Source: Sclerodactyla briareus (taxonomy: Eukaryota > Echinodermata > Holothuroidea > Dendrochirotida > Sclerodactylidae). From it: a stretch of 64,000 nucleotides of DNA. The position numbers and the translations under genes are program-made. The DNA lies in NCBI GenBank assembly GCA_026419785.1, contig JAODTK010005915.1:86001-150000 (forward strand), given 5' to 3'. Shown here in pieces: positions 37,655 through 48,048 of the stretch; the first letter of the stretch is position 1, and every line of letters begins with the position of its first letter. Under the pieces are notes generated by a model. It did not search any database and was not told the origin of the DNA. It saw only the letters and a list, made by a program, of their open reading frames with translations.

Positions 37655-38439
37655 TCTTAACCACTGTATATACATTATCATTTTCGCGCGATATTCAGTG
37701 GTGATCGTGGCCATGGAAACCACCGGCGAAGAATAGCTTCTCTTCTCGGATAGTGTCCAGACACGAGAAGGAAATTGAGGGAGCGCATAAAGGGGTCAAT
37801 AATATTGTAGCGAGACAGTTTTTTTAATTCAGAGACAGCTTTAATTCTGATTGGTTTAGCCGGTCTTGTTTGGTATCGAATTATTTGGTGTGATCTTCTG
37901 AGACAAAGTACAACAACAAACTGAGACTGTTATATACCATGGCAGGGGGGGGGGGGCAATCCCAATTATCGATCGACATCGGTAGTGAAAGGTATATTGA
38001 TTCAGGGGCCCTAGGTCTCTCTTCAGGCCAGCGATGTGGTACTTGAATTTAAGGATTAAATTCGATTAGCACGTTTGCGGATTTCTCGGAGGCGAAGTTG
38101 GACCCGACCGAGTGACATTTAAGATTCTAATTGAGTTAGATTCGGACGACTAAAACGTCCGGCACGAGTAGCCTGCTGGGGTTGTCACGAATGACTTTTG
38201 GTGTTCATTACATCCGTAACCTGACAATGTGCCTGTTATATATATATATATAAAATTTTTGTTATATTTAATATATATAATATATAATATAATATTATTA
38301 ATATATATGATATATATATATATATATATAATATATATAGATATATATTATATATATATATATATTATCTATATATATATTATTATATTCAAATAAATAT
38401 TATATATGCTATATTAGATATAATATATATAATATATAT

Positions 38440-38470
<31 letters not shown>

Positions 38471-38670
38471 ATACTATATATTATATATAGGACCAAAGGC
38501 AAAAATGTAAAACAACAAGCTACGTAAATGAGGGCTGGATCTCGAAGAGATGCGAAATAGCGATTGAGCTAGGAAAAAGTGAAGTTAAACAGCCGTCTGT
38601 TTTGGATGCAGAGCGTTCGGGCAATATGGTCCTTCGGTCAGTGCCGGAGTAGTGATCCCAGAAGTGATAA
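37655..38670. repeat. Duplicated ~1-kb unit, copy 1
   Basis: Matches 39300-40170 in direct orientation with many small indels. Shared landmarks: GTGATCGTGGCCATG, GATAGTGTCCAGACACGAGA, a G-run (37945-37956), CAATCCCAATTATCG, GGCCCTAGGTCTCTCTTCAG, GTGGTACTTGAATTTAAGG, an AT block, and a TTTTGGATGCAGA...TTCG stem near the right end. No protein coding capacity. Origin (retroelement fragment or local duplication) is not clear. Confidence 0.8.
38238..38490. repeat. (AT)n block, copy 1
   Basis: About 250 bases of TA/AT dinucleotide repeat with scattered interruptions. It is over twice as long as the equivalent block in the second unit. Confidence 0.95.
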
Positions 38671-38877
38671 CTCGAAAGGACGGCTGAGACTTTATAGGCC
38701 TAGGAACAATGGTGGGGTTGAGGTAATATTTTTCGCTGATGGACAGGGGATAATCCCTTTGGGGATTATCCACGGGAGAGCCAATTTCGCCTCAGTGATT
38801 GACAGGAGATAATCCCAGAGGATTATATATACTAATGAAGGCCAATTTGAGCCTTGGTGATTGACAATAGGCAAAAA

Positions 38878-38995
38878 TAGGGGGGGGTTGCCGGAGCGGT
38901 TACCATTATCTCTTTTGTGATGGTAGGTCGCTGCCCGATGTCAGAACCCATGGTGTAGGTTCGTTTTCAGGTTCAATTACCAGTAATTTTCTCTT
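38878..38995 (+). repeat. tRNA-derived SINE-like sequence, class II type (candidate)
   Basis: GGGGTTGCCGGAGCGGTTAC resembles the 5' end of a Leu/Ser-type tRNA with box A. About 85 bases later GGTTCGTTTTCAGGTTCAAT gives two box B-like words. The intervening sequence does not form a cloverleaf. Lies between the two ~1-kb duplicated units. Confidence 0.4.
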
Positions 38996-39896
38996 TGCTT
39001 TGCGGGATTAGTGGACCAATTTGGGTCACGGTCGATCGACAAATCACTCTCAGGTTTTCAATGGAGTGACTGACCATGTTGAAATGCTAAGCAACCGGTC
39101 TCAATTTTTTGGGTCTTGAGGCTGACCGGTGTTGGAGTCATTCGCTCCTCAGGGGTGTTTTGTTTCCCCATTACGGTACGAAATCCGCCAGAGGTAAGGA
39201 AATTAGGTGACAGGTTATTCGAGACGCAATCAAATCCTGTTGAATCGCGAAAAGATGCGGATGTTGGAAAACTTTTGAAAACAATAAGGACAATCTTTCA
39301 CTCACATATATATACATTTAATATATTTTCGGCGCTGATCTTCATTGTGATCGTGGCCATGAACACCGGCGAAGACCGCCTTCTCTTCCTCGGATAGTGT
39401 CCAGACACGAGAAGGAACCTTGAGGGAGCGCATCAAGGGGTAATAATTATTGTAGCGGCGACCGCTTTTTAAATTCAGAGCAGCTTTAGATTCTGATGGG
39501 TTAAGAGAGCGGTATTGTTTTGTACTCGAGTATTTGGTAGTGAATCTTTCTGAGAGCCACAGCTAGATCAACACAAACTGAGACGGTTATATACATGCAT
39601 GGGGGGGGGGGGGTCAATCCCAATTATCGCCTTAGACTGGTAGTGAAACGGTATATTGATTCATGGCCCTAGGTCTCTCTTCAGGCCAGCGATGTGGTAC
39701 TTGAATTTAAGGATTAAATTCGATTCAGCACGTTTGGCGGATTTCATCTGGGGGCGAAGTTGGACCGAACCGAAGGCATTTAAGATTTCTACTTGAGTGA
39801 TTCGGACGATTAAAACGTTCGGCCACGAGTAAGCCTGCTGGGTCGTCCACGAATTGACTTTGTGTTCATTAAATTCGTAACCTGAAAGGCCTGTGC

Positions 39897-39991
39897 TGTA
39901 TATATATATATATTATATATATATATAGTACTATCTATATTATATATATATATAATATATATATATATATTATATATATATATATATATAT
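39897..39991. repeat. (AT)n block, copy 2
   Basis: About 95 bases of TA repeat at the position equivalent to 38238-38490 in the first unit. Confidence 0.95.
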
Positions 39992-40081
39992 AGACAATAG
40001 GCAAAACTGTCAAACAACAATGCTACGTACTGATAGGCTGATACTCGAATGAGATTCGAATAGCGATTGAGCTAGGAAAAA

Positions 40082-40157
40082 TGTGAGTAAAACATCCGTA
40101 TTTTTGGATGCAGACTTTCGGACAATACTAGTCCTTTCGTCAGTGCAGTGACTCACA
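40082..40157 (-). ncRNA. Hammerhead-ribozyme-like hairpin (weak candidate)
   Basis: On the minus strand CTGACGA (40143-40137) is followed by a GGAC...GTCC stem with a 7-base loop and then GAAA (40119-40116), then CATCC...GGATG, flanked by outer arms TGTGAGT (40157-40151) and ACTCACA (40088-40082). This resembles the CUGANGA-stem II-GAAA core and stem I of type I/III hammerheads carried by some retroelements. Two extra A between core and stem II, poor pairing next to the core and no clear NUH site argue against activity. The equivalent place in copy 1 (about 38586-38665) has a degenerate core. Confidence 0.2.
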
Positions 40158-40174
40158 GAAGTGATGACTGCATC

Positions 40175-41370
40175 AAAAAGAACACCCGTACAACAAAAGA
40201 ACACTACGTACACAAAAGAATACACGTAGCGGAAAATTTCTTCTAAGACACTTGTATTAAAATCCGACGTTGTCGGAGGGTTACAACTTCCTTCTTCAAG
40301 AACATACTATTTACACTGTGTCAATACTACAATATACGAAGTACTACTAGCCCCAGATGACAACTCGACATCTACGACAGTTGCTTAACAACCCGATTCT
40401 TGTCAGTGCAATTATCAGCTAGTTCCGCTTGGCTCCTTTTTCACGTTTATCCGTGGGCTCACCCAGTCCTTATTGGTTATCCAGTCTTGCTACCTTTGTT
40501 CCCCGTCGTGTTTTGTCACAGTTATGCAGGCTACGTAACCCAATTAAGTTCAAATTAGGACCAGAGACCCCACAATACTTGCCTGAGGAGTGTTGCGTTT
40601 TCTTGATTCTTGTCCATTTCCTCTCGTTGTCCTGTCTTAGTTCAACACCCCCCTTTTTCACCTACATATGGTTTTGACAGTCTAAAGGCAGTTTCTTAGA
40701 TAGATGACTGATTTTAGTGGTGCACGTGACTTAATCCCAAATTTGATCCGTTTGACCGGTAGAGTTTACCGTGAAAGTGGTCGTTACTGAGGCGCTACAC
40801 GTAACGCAAGTTACGTTTGTGGGTACAGTAGCACCCCTCCGGCACCCAGGAACCGCATTTTGGAGATTTTTGCCCTCACGTCTTTCAGTGATTTTCATCG
40901 ATCATCATTATCATCATGTTTTGTGTTTTACAAAAGGTCTGCTGGATTGACTATCCGCCTTCGTGAATTGACTCTTACACGATCACGAGGGTACCCCCCC
41001 CTCTGAGTGAGATCTTCGAGGGTTTAGACTTTTGGCTTGTCGTGGCTTCATTTGTACCGAGATCTGACTGTGGCCATGTTATCTAATACTCTTTCATCAT
41101 GGTAGAGGAGTCTTAACTGGGGTTTAGTACTCAAACTGGTCGTTGATTACAACCCTTCTCCATTGTACGAGACAGCTAGGAAAGGCCTCCATGAGTATTC
41201 CCCAAATCTAATATAATTCTAATTGAACCCGGATAGATATCATTGATTGCTACCATAAATTCCTTAAAATTGTCATTGTCATTATCCATAATTTCTTTTC
41301 CTCACAAAACACCCATTTCCCAGCGGCGTACCCAGGAGCCATTTTAGACGCTATTGATGTCCCGTGTGAA
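40175..41370. other. No gene recognised
   Basis: Short frames only. No repeats longer than a few bases were noticed. A short run of CCCCCCCC lies near 40996. Confidence 0.5.
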
Positions 41371-41375
41371 TTGAA

Positions 41376-41439
41376 TGTAGTTCTATATTTATTTTCCTAT
41401 AAATATAAAATATATATATAGGAAAAATAGTAGACTACA
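41376..41439. repeat. AT-rich hairpin at the left edge of the large duplication
   Basis: The arm ending TTTTCCTATA (41392-41401) pairs exactly with TATAGGAAAA (41417-41426), and outer parts TGTAGT and ACTACA also pair, giving about 23-base imperfect arms around a short TA-rich loop. Confidence 0.6.
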
Positions 41440-44400
41440 TACACTATTCTTATATTTCAATATAATTACCAAATAATTGGTTAAAGCGATCGTTTAATGA
41501 AAAGCCTTCAGTTTGTTTTCTAACAGAATACCAAACTATATGATTTGTATTCTTGTACATCAACTTGCCAATCATCAGGCATCTGTAACTAGTGTTTCTG
41601 TCCCTATGGAACACGTGTCATGCAGTCTTCGTTCGTAGTCACTACGCAATGTGAGAACTGACCCTTTCCTTCTCGTTAATTAATTTCATGGAACATCGTT
41701 TTTTATGTTCGTGAAATTTTGCACCTTGTACCTGATTAGACTGTTTTTTGATATGACCAGCGAAATACAGGACGCACGCCTCGACGACCTTTGTGACGTG
41801 ATAGCACTGTTTGTCGGGTTGTTTTCCTCCCGGCAGTATATGTTGTTTATGAAGGAATGTTGGATCATCATGGAGTATCCATGGCTTTAATTATTCCGCA
41901 TGAAACCCTGAATAAACATTCCACGTGTTAGGGATTTATCTGTTTGTCGCGCATGTAGTGAATTTTTCGTTTATCGGGTAATCCAATCACGAGTTCCTCT
42001 GCAAAACATGCCAAGATAATGCCTGTCAAAATACGTCCTTCATTTGTCCAAGGTGCAAATATCTTCGTATGTTTTACTATACCTGTCTCTTGTAATTTCG
42101 TGAATCATGGAGGAGACTAGTCGAAATTAGCCCTGGGAGACCATGTCACACTATGCACAGCGTTATCTCAGGGAAACTACTACCGTGTATTATGGGAAGG
42201 CTGAGGTCGGCATCCATACAACCAAAGATAATACATTGTAATAATGTTGCTCCAAACTCATAGAAACATGAGGATACACCTAAGGCAATTGTATAAAGCG
42301 CGGTAACGGCCGTTTAAGTACTTCCCTGTCCAGTACAGTCCGTGTCACATACAATAGGTTATAGTAAACTATCACATACGAACAATCAGGTAATTTTACG
42401 ACCATTTTACTCTCACATCTGAACAAAATGTGGTAACTTTATAACCGTGTTTGTCAATATTTGACTATATTTTTGGTAGATACATTGCTGACTACGGCGT
42501 AATTCAGGAAACATATACATACCCTAACAAAATGTATATGTCTTGCAGTGTTTAGTCAGTGTTCATTGACATATCAAGTGGCCATCACATGCATTATTAT
42601 GTGGCATTTAGGTCTAGTCAAGACTAATCTTCTTTAGGCACCTCTTAGGGCAGGCATGGGATACCGTTGGTACATTCTGCATTCCTCCACCCACATTGGT
42701 TATTAAGTTTAGTGAAAAAGGGTCAGGAAGGTCAGAATCCTCATAGAAGACCCTGAAGCCCCAACATCCTAAAAGAGAAGAATAATCCAGATGCCTATAG
42801 ACAACGCCCACAATTCTTGAAAAAATAAATCAAGAACTGTTTTTTTAATGGGGCTTCACCCTCTTTAGACAAGACATCATCTCATCTTGCTGACTCAGCC
42901 GACATCCAAGGTAGCTTAAGACTGAACATAAAATCTTAACAAATCGGAAGTGATATGAATTGAATTCGTCAACGAAGACTGCTAAGAGTTAGTTTGTCAT
43001 TCGATATCGCTAGGTGTAGACAATCTTGTTTCTACTCGGCGATTGTGCCAGTGTGAGCATGCAACCGTGAACTAAATTATTTAGCTGATTACCCCCTGAT
43101 TACAATCGAATTTGTGTAAGTTGGTAATGCTAACTCACAGCTAAGTAGTGTAATTGTTCTGTCTTCTTATGAGTAACTATTTAAACAGGACGGTACTGGC
43201 TACGTCACAACACACCAGATGTGGAGAGCCAAACTTATTTTCGTGTAAAGAGACTAGTCCACTTAACTGTGCGCATGCTCATAACGAAACAGTCATCTAG
43301 TATGAGATCAATCCCTGTAGCCAGATGGCGTTTTCGTCACGGGCATATAATTATAAATGTTAGCACTCTGAGAATGAAACACAAGTAATCCCACGTTTTT
43401 ACTACCAGACTGTTTATCTAAAGTTGAGTAATACTTACTTCAATCTGTGCTAGGGTGGTTTCGAAAGATTGTTCTTTAATCCTATCATGCAGTGTTCGAT
43501 AACCGCGTGTATCCTTGTGTCCCTTTACGTCATGTCATCAATTATGAAAATTATAATGCAAATGACTTGTGGAACAGTATTTGTGAAGTTAAAGTGAACT
43601 TATATTATATACACGCTGTGGTAAGATTACAGAGCATTGCACATTCGTCGCTCAAAGAGCGCAAGACATTTCCATATTTCCAAGCAGTCTGTATTACCTC
43701 CAGGGATTAGGTCTGGTTCCTCTTTCATGACTCAATTAGGAGCTGCTCAGTATAATGTGGAAATACTCAGTCGGGAAAATAAGGACTGTAGATGGAAAGT
43801 TTCAAAAGATCCAATTCCATCAGGCGCAATCACCACTTCCGCTTCTGCATCAGGTGATGTGCTCTATCCCTATTATCCTTTGCTCCCTAATCGATGGGCG
43901 GGGGCCTGTGAGGAGTCTGGCCAACGTTCCTGCAAAAATCACACCAACGTCAATGTAAGGTCGAAGCACTGCTGTAGACCCGGGCGTGAACCTGGAAAAT
44001 TAGTGTTGTAAGCATCCAGATTTTGATTGCGATTATTATTAATGTAAAATCATCGTTATCATCATCATCACCATGCGAGGAACGGAGAAGAAACCACATA
44101 GTGTCTGCAAATGGCACCAACATTTTGACGAAGAAATATGTAGGAGAACGAATCTGTTGTGTAAAATAATTTGTAGCCCCCTCAAGGTCAGCTGGCGTTC
44201 ACGGCTGGCGTCGATGGAAACGACTACATCAATAAGGAACGAGTCAGAGTGTTTCATTTCCAACTAGTGGACGTCTTCTCTGGCCATTGAAAAGTCGACA
44301 CCAATTTACCGTTATTTGGTTTAGAGAGTCAAGGGCAGTTTGCTGAGCGATATCTAGGCCGTGTTTTCCTCCTCCAGAAGTCAGACCTGCGGGGCATTTC

Positions 44401-45009
44401 TATTTTACGGGAATTTCAGCAGATGTATATCGTCTAGCAGTATCGACGTACATTCTAAATGAGGTCTGATATGCGGTGTGTCTAATCAAGAGAAAGCACA
44501 TGATTTTTTCGTCTGCACGTGATACCTCTTGTCCGTATGTTGACCTGTACGACTTGGAGCTGCGGGCGGACAGACCAATTACAGCGAGGATGGGCCAGAT
44601 CTCTTGTTCTCTGAAAAAATAAGCGCAAGTCGAAAAGTCTTGGTTGCTGCGGACGGCAAAATTACTCTGGCGCATACACTGCATGTTCTTCATCACTCCA
44701 TCTTCTGTATGTTCACATTCTATTGACTTCACTGCCATCTGCCATTACCTTGGAATGACTTGGCACATGACTACCACATTGCCCTAATATGTTCTATATA
44801 TATGTGCAAAGCACAACTTTATATGTACCCAGCACAACTCATTACTCGGTTCCTAGGTCCGTATATTTGCTATATGTACTCAAACACAACTTTATGTATC
44901 AAACCCACTCATTCCTGGGCCTGTGTCAGTGAACAGCACATAATGAGAAGGTGATGACAGATCTTTCAACAGAACTGCCTGCATATCCCCAATTTCCTCT
45001 ATTCATTCC

Positions 45010-45235
45010 ACCGGCTGACAGATAAATCAAACTGCCCTCTTCTACCTACTGCCTGCGCTGCAGAGATAGGGAGTAATGTAAACAAACTTCTCCCACAAAA
45101 AGCTAACGGTAGAGGCTGCGGGGAGACTAATCGGGGGTAGTTTATCGTATTTATTTATTTACAAAATTGTAACTCAGCCTAGCCAGTGGCATGTTTCATC
45201 CACCCACCAAGTTCTAACCTGATTGCATGTACTGT
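45010..45235 (-). repeat. Dispersed repeat, inverted relative to 52640-52835
   Basis: The minus strand reads GAAACATGCCACTGGCT...GAGTTACA...GTTTGTTTACATTA...TCTGCAG.GCAGGCAG, which matches the plus strand at 52640-52835 with indels. The element has no coding capacity seen. Confidence 0.7.
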
Positions 45236-45264
45236 TCAGAAGTTATGAGTGAATGTGACGAACA

Positions 45265-45360
45265 GAACGGACAAACGAACGAACGAAATAACGAACGAAC
45301 GAAATAACGAACGAACGAAGGACGGACGGACGGACGGAAGGACGGACGGACGGACGGAGA
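45265..45360. repeat. Compound tetranucleotide microsatellite (GAAC)n-(GGAC)n
   Basis: AACGAACGAACGAAATAACG-type units change into GACGGACGGACGGACGGAAG-type units. The compound array lies directly upstream of the retrotransposon C-terminal remnant. Confidence 0.95.
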
Positions 45361-45399
45361 AGCATGATGACTTGTAGAGCTGCTCATCCGCAACTAAAA

Positions 45400-45715
45400 A
45401 AAGAGAGGCAGGTCAAGGTCATAGATGTCGCAATACCGACAGATCACAACATCAGAGCAGAGAGAAAGAAAAGATAGACAAATACCAGGACCTGAGGCTG
45501 GAGATACGGAGACTCTACGATGTCCGAGCCGAGGTCATTTCAGTGAGAGTTGGTGCGCTGTTACCCCGAACCTAGAAGGGCACCTACAGAAGATACCTGG
45601 AAGCCAGAACATCAGATAACTTATCAAACAACCATCCGTGGGAGCGCTCACATCATTAGGCGAGTACTCGGCCTCTCACAATTCGGGTAGGATTCCGAGG
45701 TCCGGGTAGTGTAAA
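45400..45715 (+). pseudogene. Retrotransposon C-terminal domain remnant (LINE)
   Basis: Across two or three frames the translation gives VKVIDVAIPTDHNIRAE, then KIDKYQDLRLEIRRLYDVRA, then VTPNLEGHLQKIPGSQNIR and GSAHIIRRVLGLSQFG-like text. The order of a DVAxP.D.N box, a KYQDL...EI.RL..VRAEV box, a GAL...L...L..IPG box and a final S/TAHI.R.VL box is what I know from the C-termini of many invertebrate LINE polyproteins downstream of the reverse transcriptase. At least two frameshifts (one in the A-rich AGAAAGAAAAG spot near 45470, one after VGAL) make it dead. No RT domain was found upstream, so only the 3' end inserted. Confidence 0.65.
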
Positions 45716-47499
45716 ATGTACACCTTTACGTCTAATAATATGAAATGTCACAGTAAAATCTTAGGGGCCTACCTGCCTGATTTCAGCTCTGCCGTTAGTG
45801 ATATGCAGACATCGCCTTCTGTGTTTGGGGAATATTACCAGACAGCTTCAAGATTGAAATTACTAGCAAAACGTGGCACAACTGATTTGCGCCCTTTAGG
45901 CAGTGACCCTATCGCGTTACAGCGTGGGGAAGACGGCTAAATGACAATTCATCTTCTTTCCTGCACCAAATGACGGCGCTATTCAGAATTATTTTATTGA
46001 ATAACAGGCCAACAACTGAAAAGCCACCTTATGGTCTTTCTCAGATCAAATTGTACTCCGGAAAGACCATTCATGTGCTAATTGGGCGAACTGAGTGGTG
46101 ACGAATGAAAAGAGTGGTGTGTTACTATCTATGGGGAGTCTCCGAAGGGGGAGATGTAACACGACAGAGGGGTGCACTGCCACCGGTAGTTAGGACAAGC
46201 CGATCTAGTTCTGGATCTATAACCTAGGAGAAAAGAAGATCAGCCTAATACACTATCTGAATCACCAAACTGAATGGATGGTTAACAATGGACGTAATCA
46301 ACATATAAAATTATTTAGTTCTCTGAATTGGCAAGCGATGATATCTGATAATGTTGTTCTGATTTGTATTCATTTTGGATTGATAAGTGTAGTTCGATCA
46401 ATTTTAGTAAGTGTATTTGTGTAAATGTAGTTTAGTTTAGTTTAGATTGTTTTAGCATAGTTTAGCAGGGATTCCACCTCCCAGTGTCTAACTTTTCGGA
46501 TTACCTCACAGTGCTCATTGCCCACTGGGGTTGTTCCTTTACTCAATCAGCCTATACAATTGTTGACCTAAACGGTATGGTAGGTTCTGTTCCATCTATT
46601 CGTTTTTTGGCGCGAATCAGGCGTAGATTTACTAACTTGTGTTAGCATTAGTCTCTTCTTCCTACCGACAATCTGCTCAACATCATTACGGAACCTTGCA
46701 CCGCACGTGAGAAGGACAGAGTCTCACTCAGATCCTCCCATCCGGGAAATATTCACTTGCTACTCTCAAAACTAATTCAGGCTAATTTTCACCTTAGTCT
46801 CAGCAAAAGTTCCAATCACTATGTCAATGAATCAGAAAACAAAGGCTTCTATAACATCTGCCAATACAGAGACAGAAAAGTGCGGCTTCTTTCACCCTTA
46901 ATTGCATCGTGCCCCATGGAAGACTCTCTCACACGGAAGCACTAGCCAGTCACACTACGGAGTGATATGCTAATGTGTTAAATAGGGCGTTAGCTCATAC
47001 AAACTTGGGATTTCGTATTAATATGCATGAAGTCGCATCCGCGCAGGTAGAGGGTTTCTTTCTTCTGATCGTAATGAGAAAATGATGATTGGCGTGATTT
47101 GAGCATCATCTATCAGTTGTTTCCTAGTATACAGATACACACGCCAATGGCACAATAGCTCCCTTATCCATTCGAAGTGGTCGAATAATCGAATATAATG
47201 TAATAGCTTATTATGTTTTGTTTTAAATTGTTCAAATTATATCCATCAAGTTCCTCGAACATTTGAATACCTTGTGGTAATTTAGTGTATGTCAAGGCTT
47301 GGCTATTTGTACCATGCCCTAAAGCTGTCCCCAAAGCAGGTTGGAAATGGCTACGGCGTATCTTTTGGGGCCATTGGAACTGTTGAGCATAACTTGTACG
47401 GTAAACCACTAACGGCGCATGGATTTGGATTCAGCGAATTCAAATCGAGTCAATCTGGGAGGAGAAAAACTATTTCACAAAATGACCGATATTGATCCA

Positions 47500-47780
47500 A
47501 TGTTTGGTCACGGATGTTACTGACCAACTTTCATGGTCTTCCGATCGTTTCTGTAGGAGTAAAAGCTGCCTAACAGTTCGAACAAAACGGGAGAAAGAAA
47601 CTGACCCCTAAATTACCTTCAACCTCAAATCCCTGAATTCCCCTCATGGATTGTTGGTCATCATTAACACTGACCGAACTTCATAACATCCGATCATTTC
47701 TGTAGCTGAAGACGTATCTTGACCGTTCGAACGAAATGGACGAATTCGACTTCTAGATGACCTCTTTGACCCCAACTTAG
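47500..47780. repeat. Diverged tandem dimer (~150-base unit) in copy A
   Basis: ACTGACCAACTTTCATGG..TCCGATC.TTTCTGTAG...CAGTTCGAAC recurs after about 150 bases as ACTGACCGAACTTCATAA..TCCGATCATTTCTGTAG...CCGTTCGAAC, each followed by TGACC-rich sequence. The same dimer is found in copy B at about 59765-60035. Confidence 0.6.
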
Positions 47781-48027
47781 TTGTGGACAGTCTAATTGTA
47801 AATAGACATGCGCAATCACAGTAGATCATCCCATGGTGTGGCTGAGAGGACAGTACTGTATCAATAAATGTACCAGACGCTCTCTCCAACTGATAAAAAA
47901 AAAAAACAGTGACTGAGCATGTATTGCCAAAACGCGTCGTTAAATTATTGAGTTCGTGACAGAGGATCTAGGGACATTCAGAGTCTTGTGGCTTAAAAGA
48001 ACACAACGTTGAGATCAAATGAAGGTG

Positions 48028-48048
48028 CCCCCCCCCCCCTCCCCCCGC
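48028..48048. repeat. Poly-C run in copy A only
   Basis: Twelve C (48028-48039), a T, then six C. The equivalent part of copy B (about 60300-60320) has a T-run instead, so the homopolymer differs between copies. Confidence 0.85.

Larger units (their letters stand above)
39300..40170. repeat. Duplicated ~1-kb unit, copy 2
   Basis: Direct repeat of 37655-38670, about 1.6 kb apart, differing by many one- to few-base indels and by a shorter AT block. The G-run (39601-39613) and the landmarks CCAATTATCG, GGTCTCTCTTCAGG, CAGCGATGTGGTACTTG are in the same order. Confidence 0.8.
44540..45930. other. Copy A-specific insertion inside the large duplication
   Basis: Similarity to copy B stops near 44530 (57320 in B) and resumes near 45930 (58085 in B). 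The inserted DNA contains a dispersed repeat (45010-45235), tetranucleotide arrays and a retrotransposon C-terminus, listed separately. Copy B has different DNA in the same place. Confidence 0.6.
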
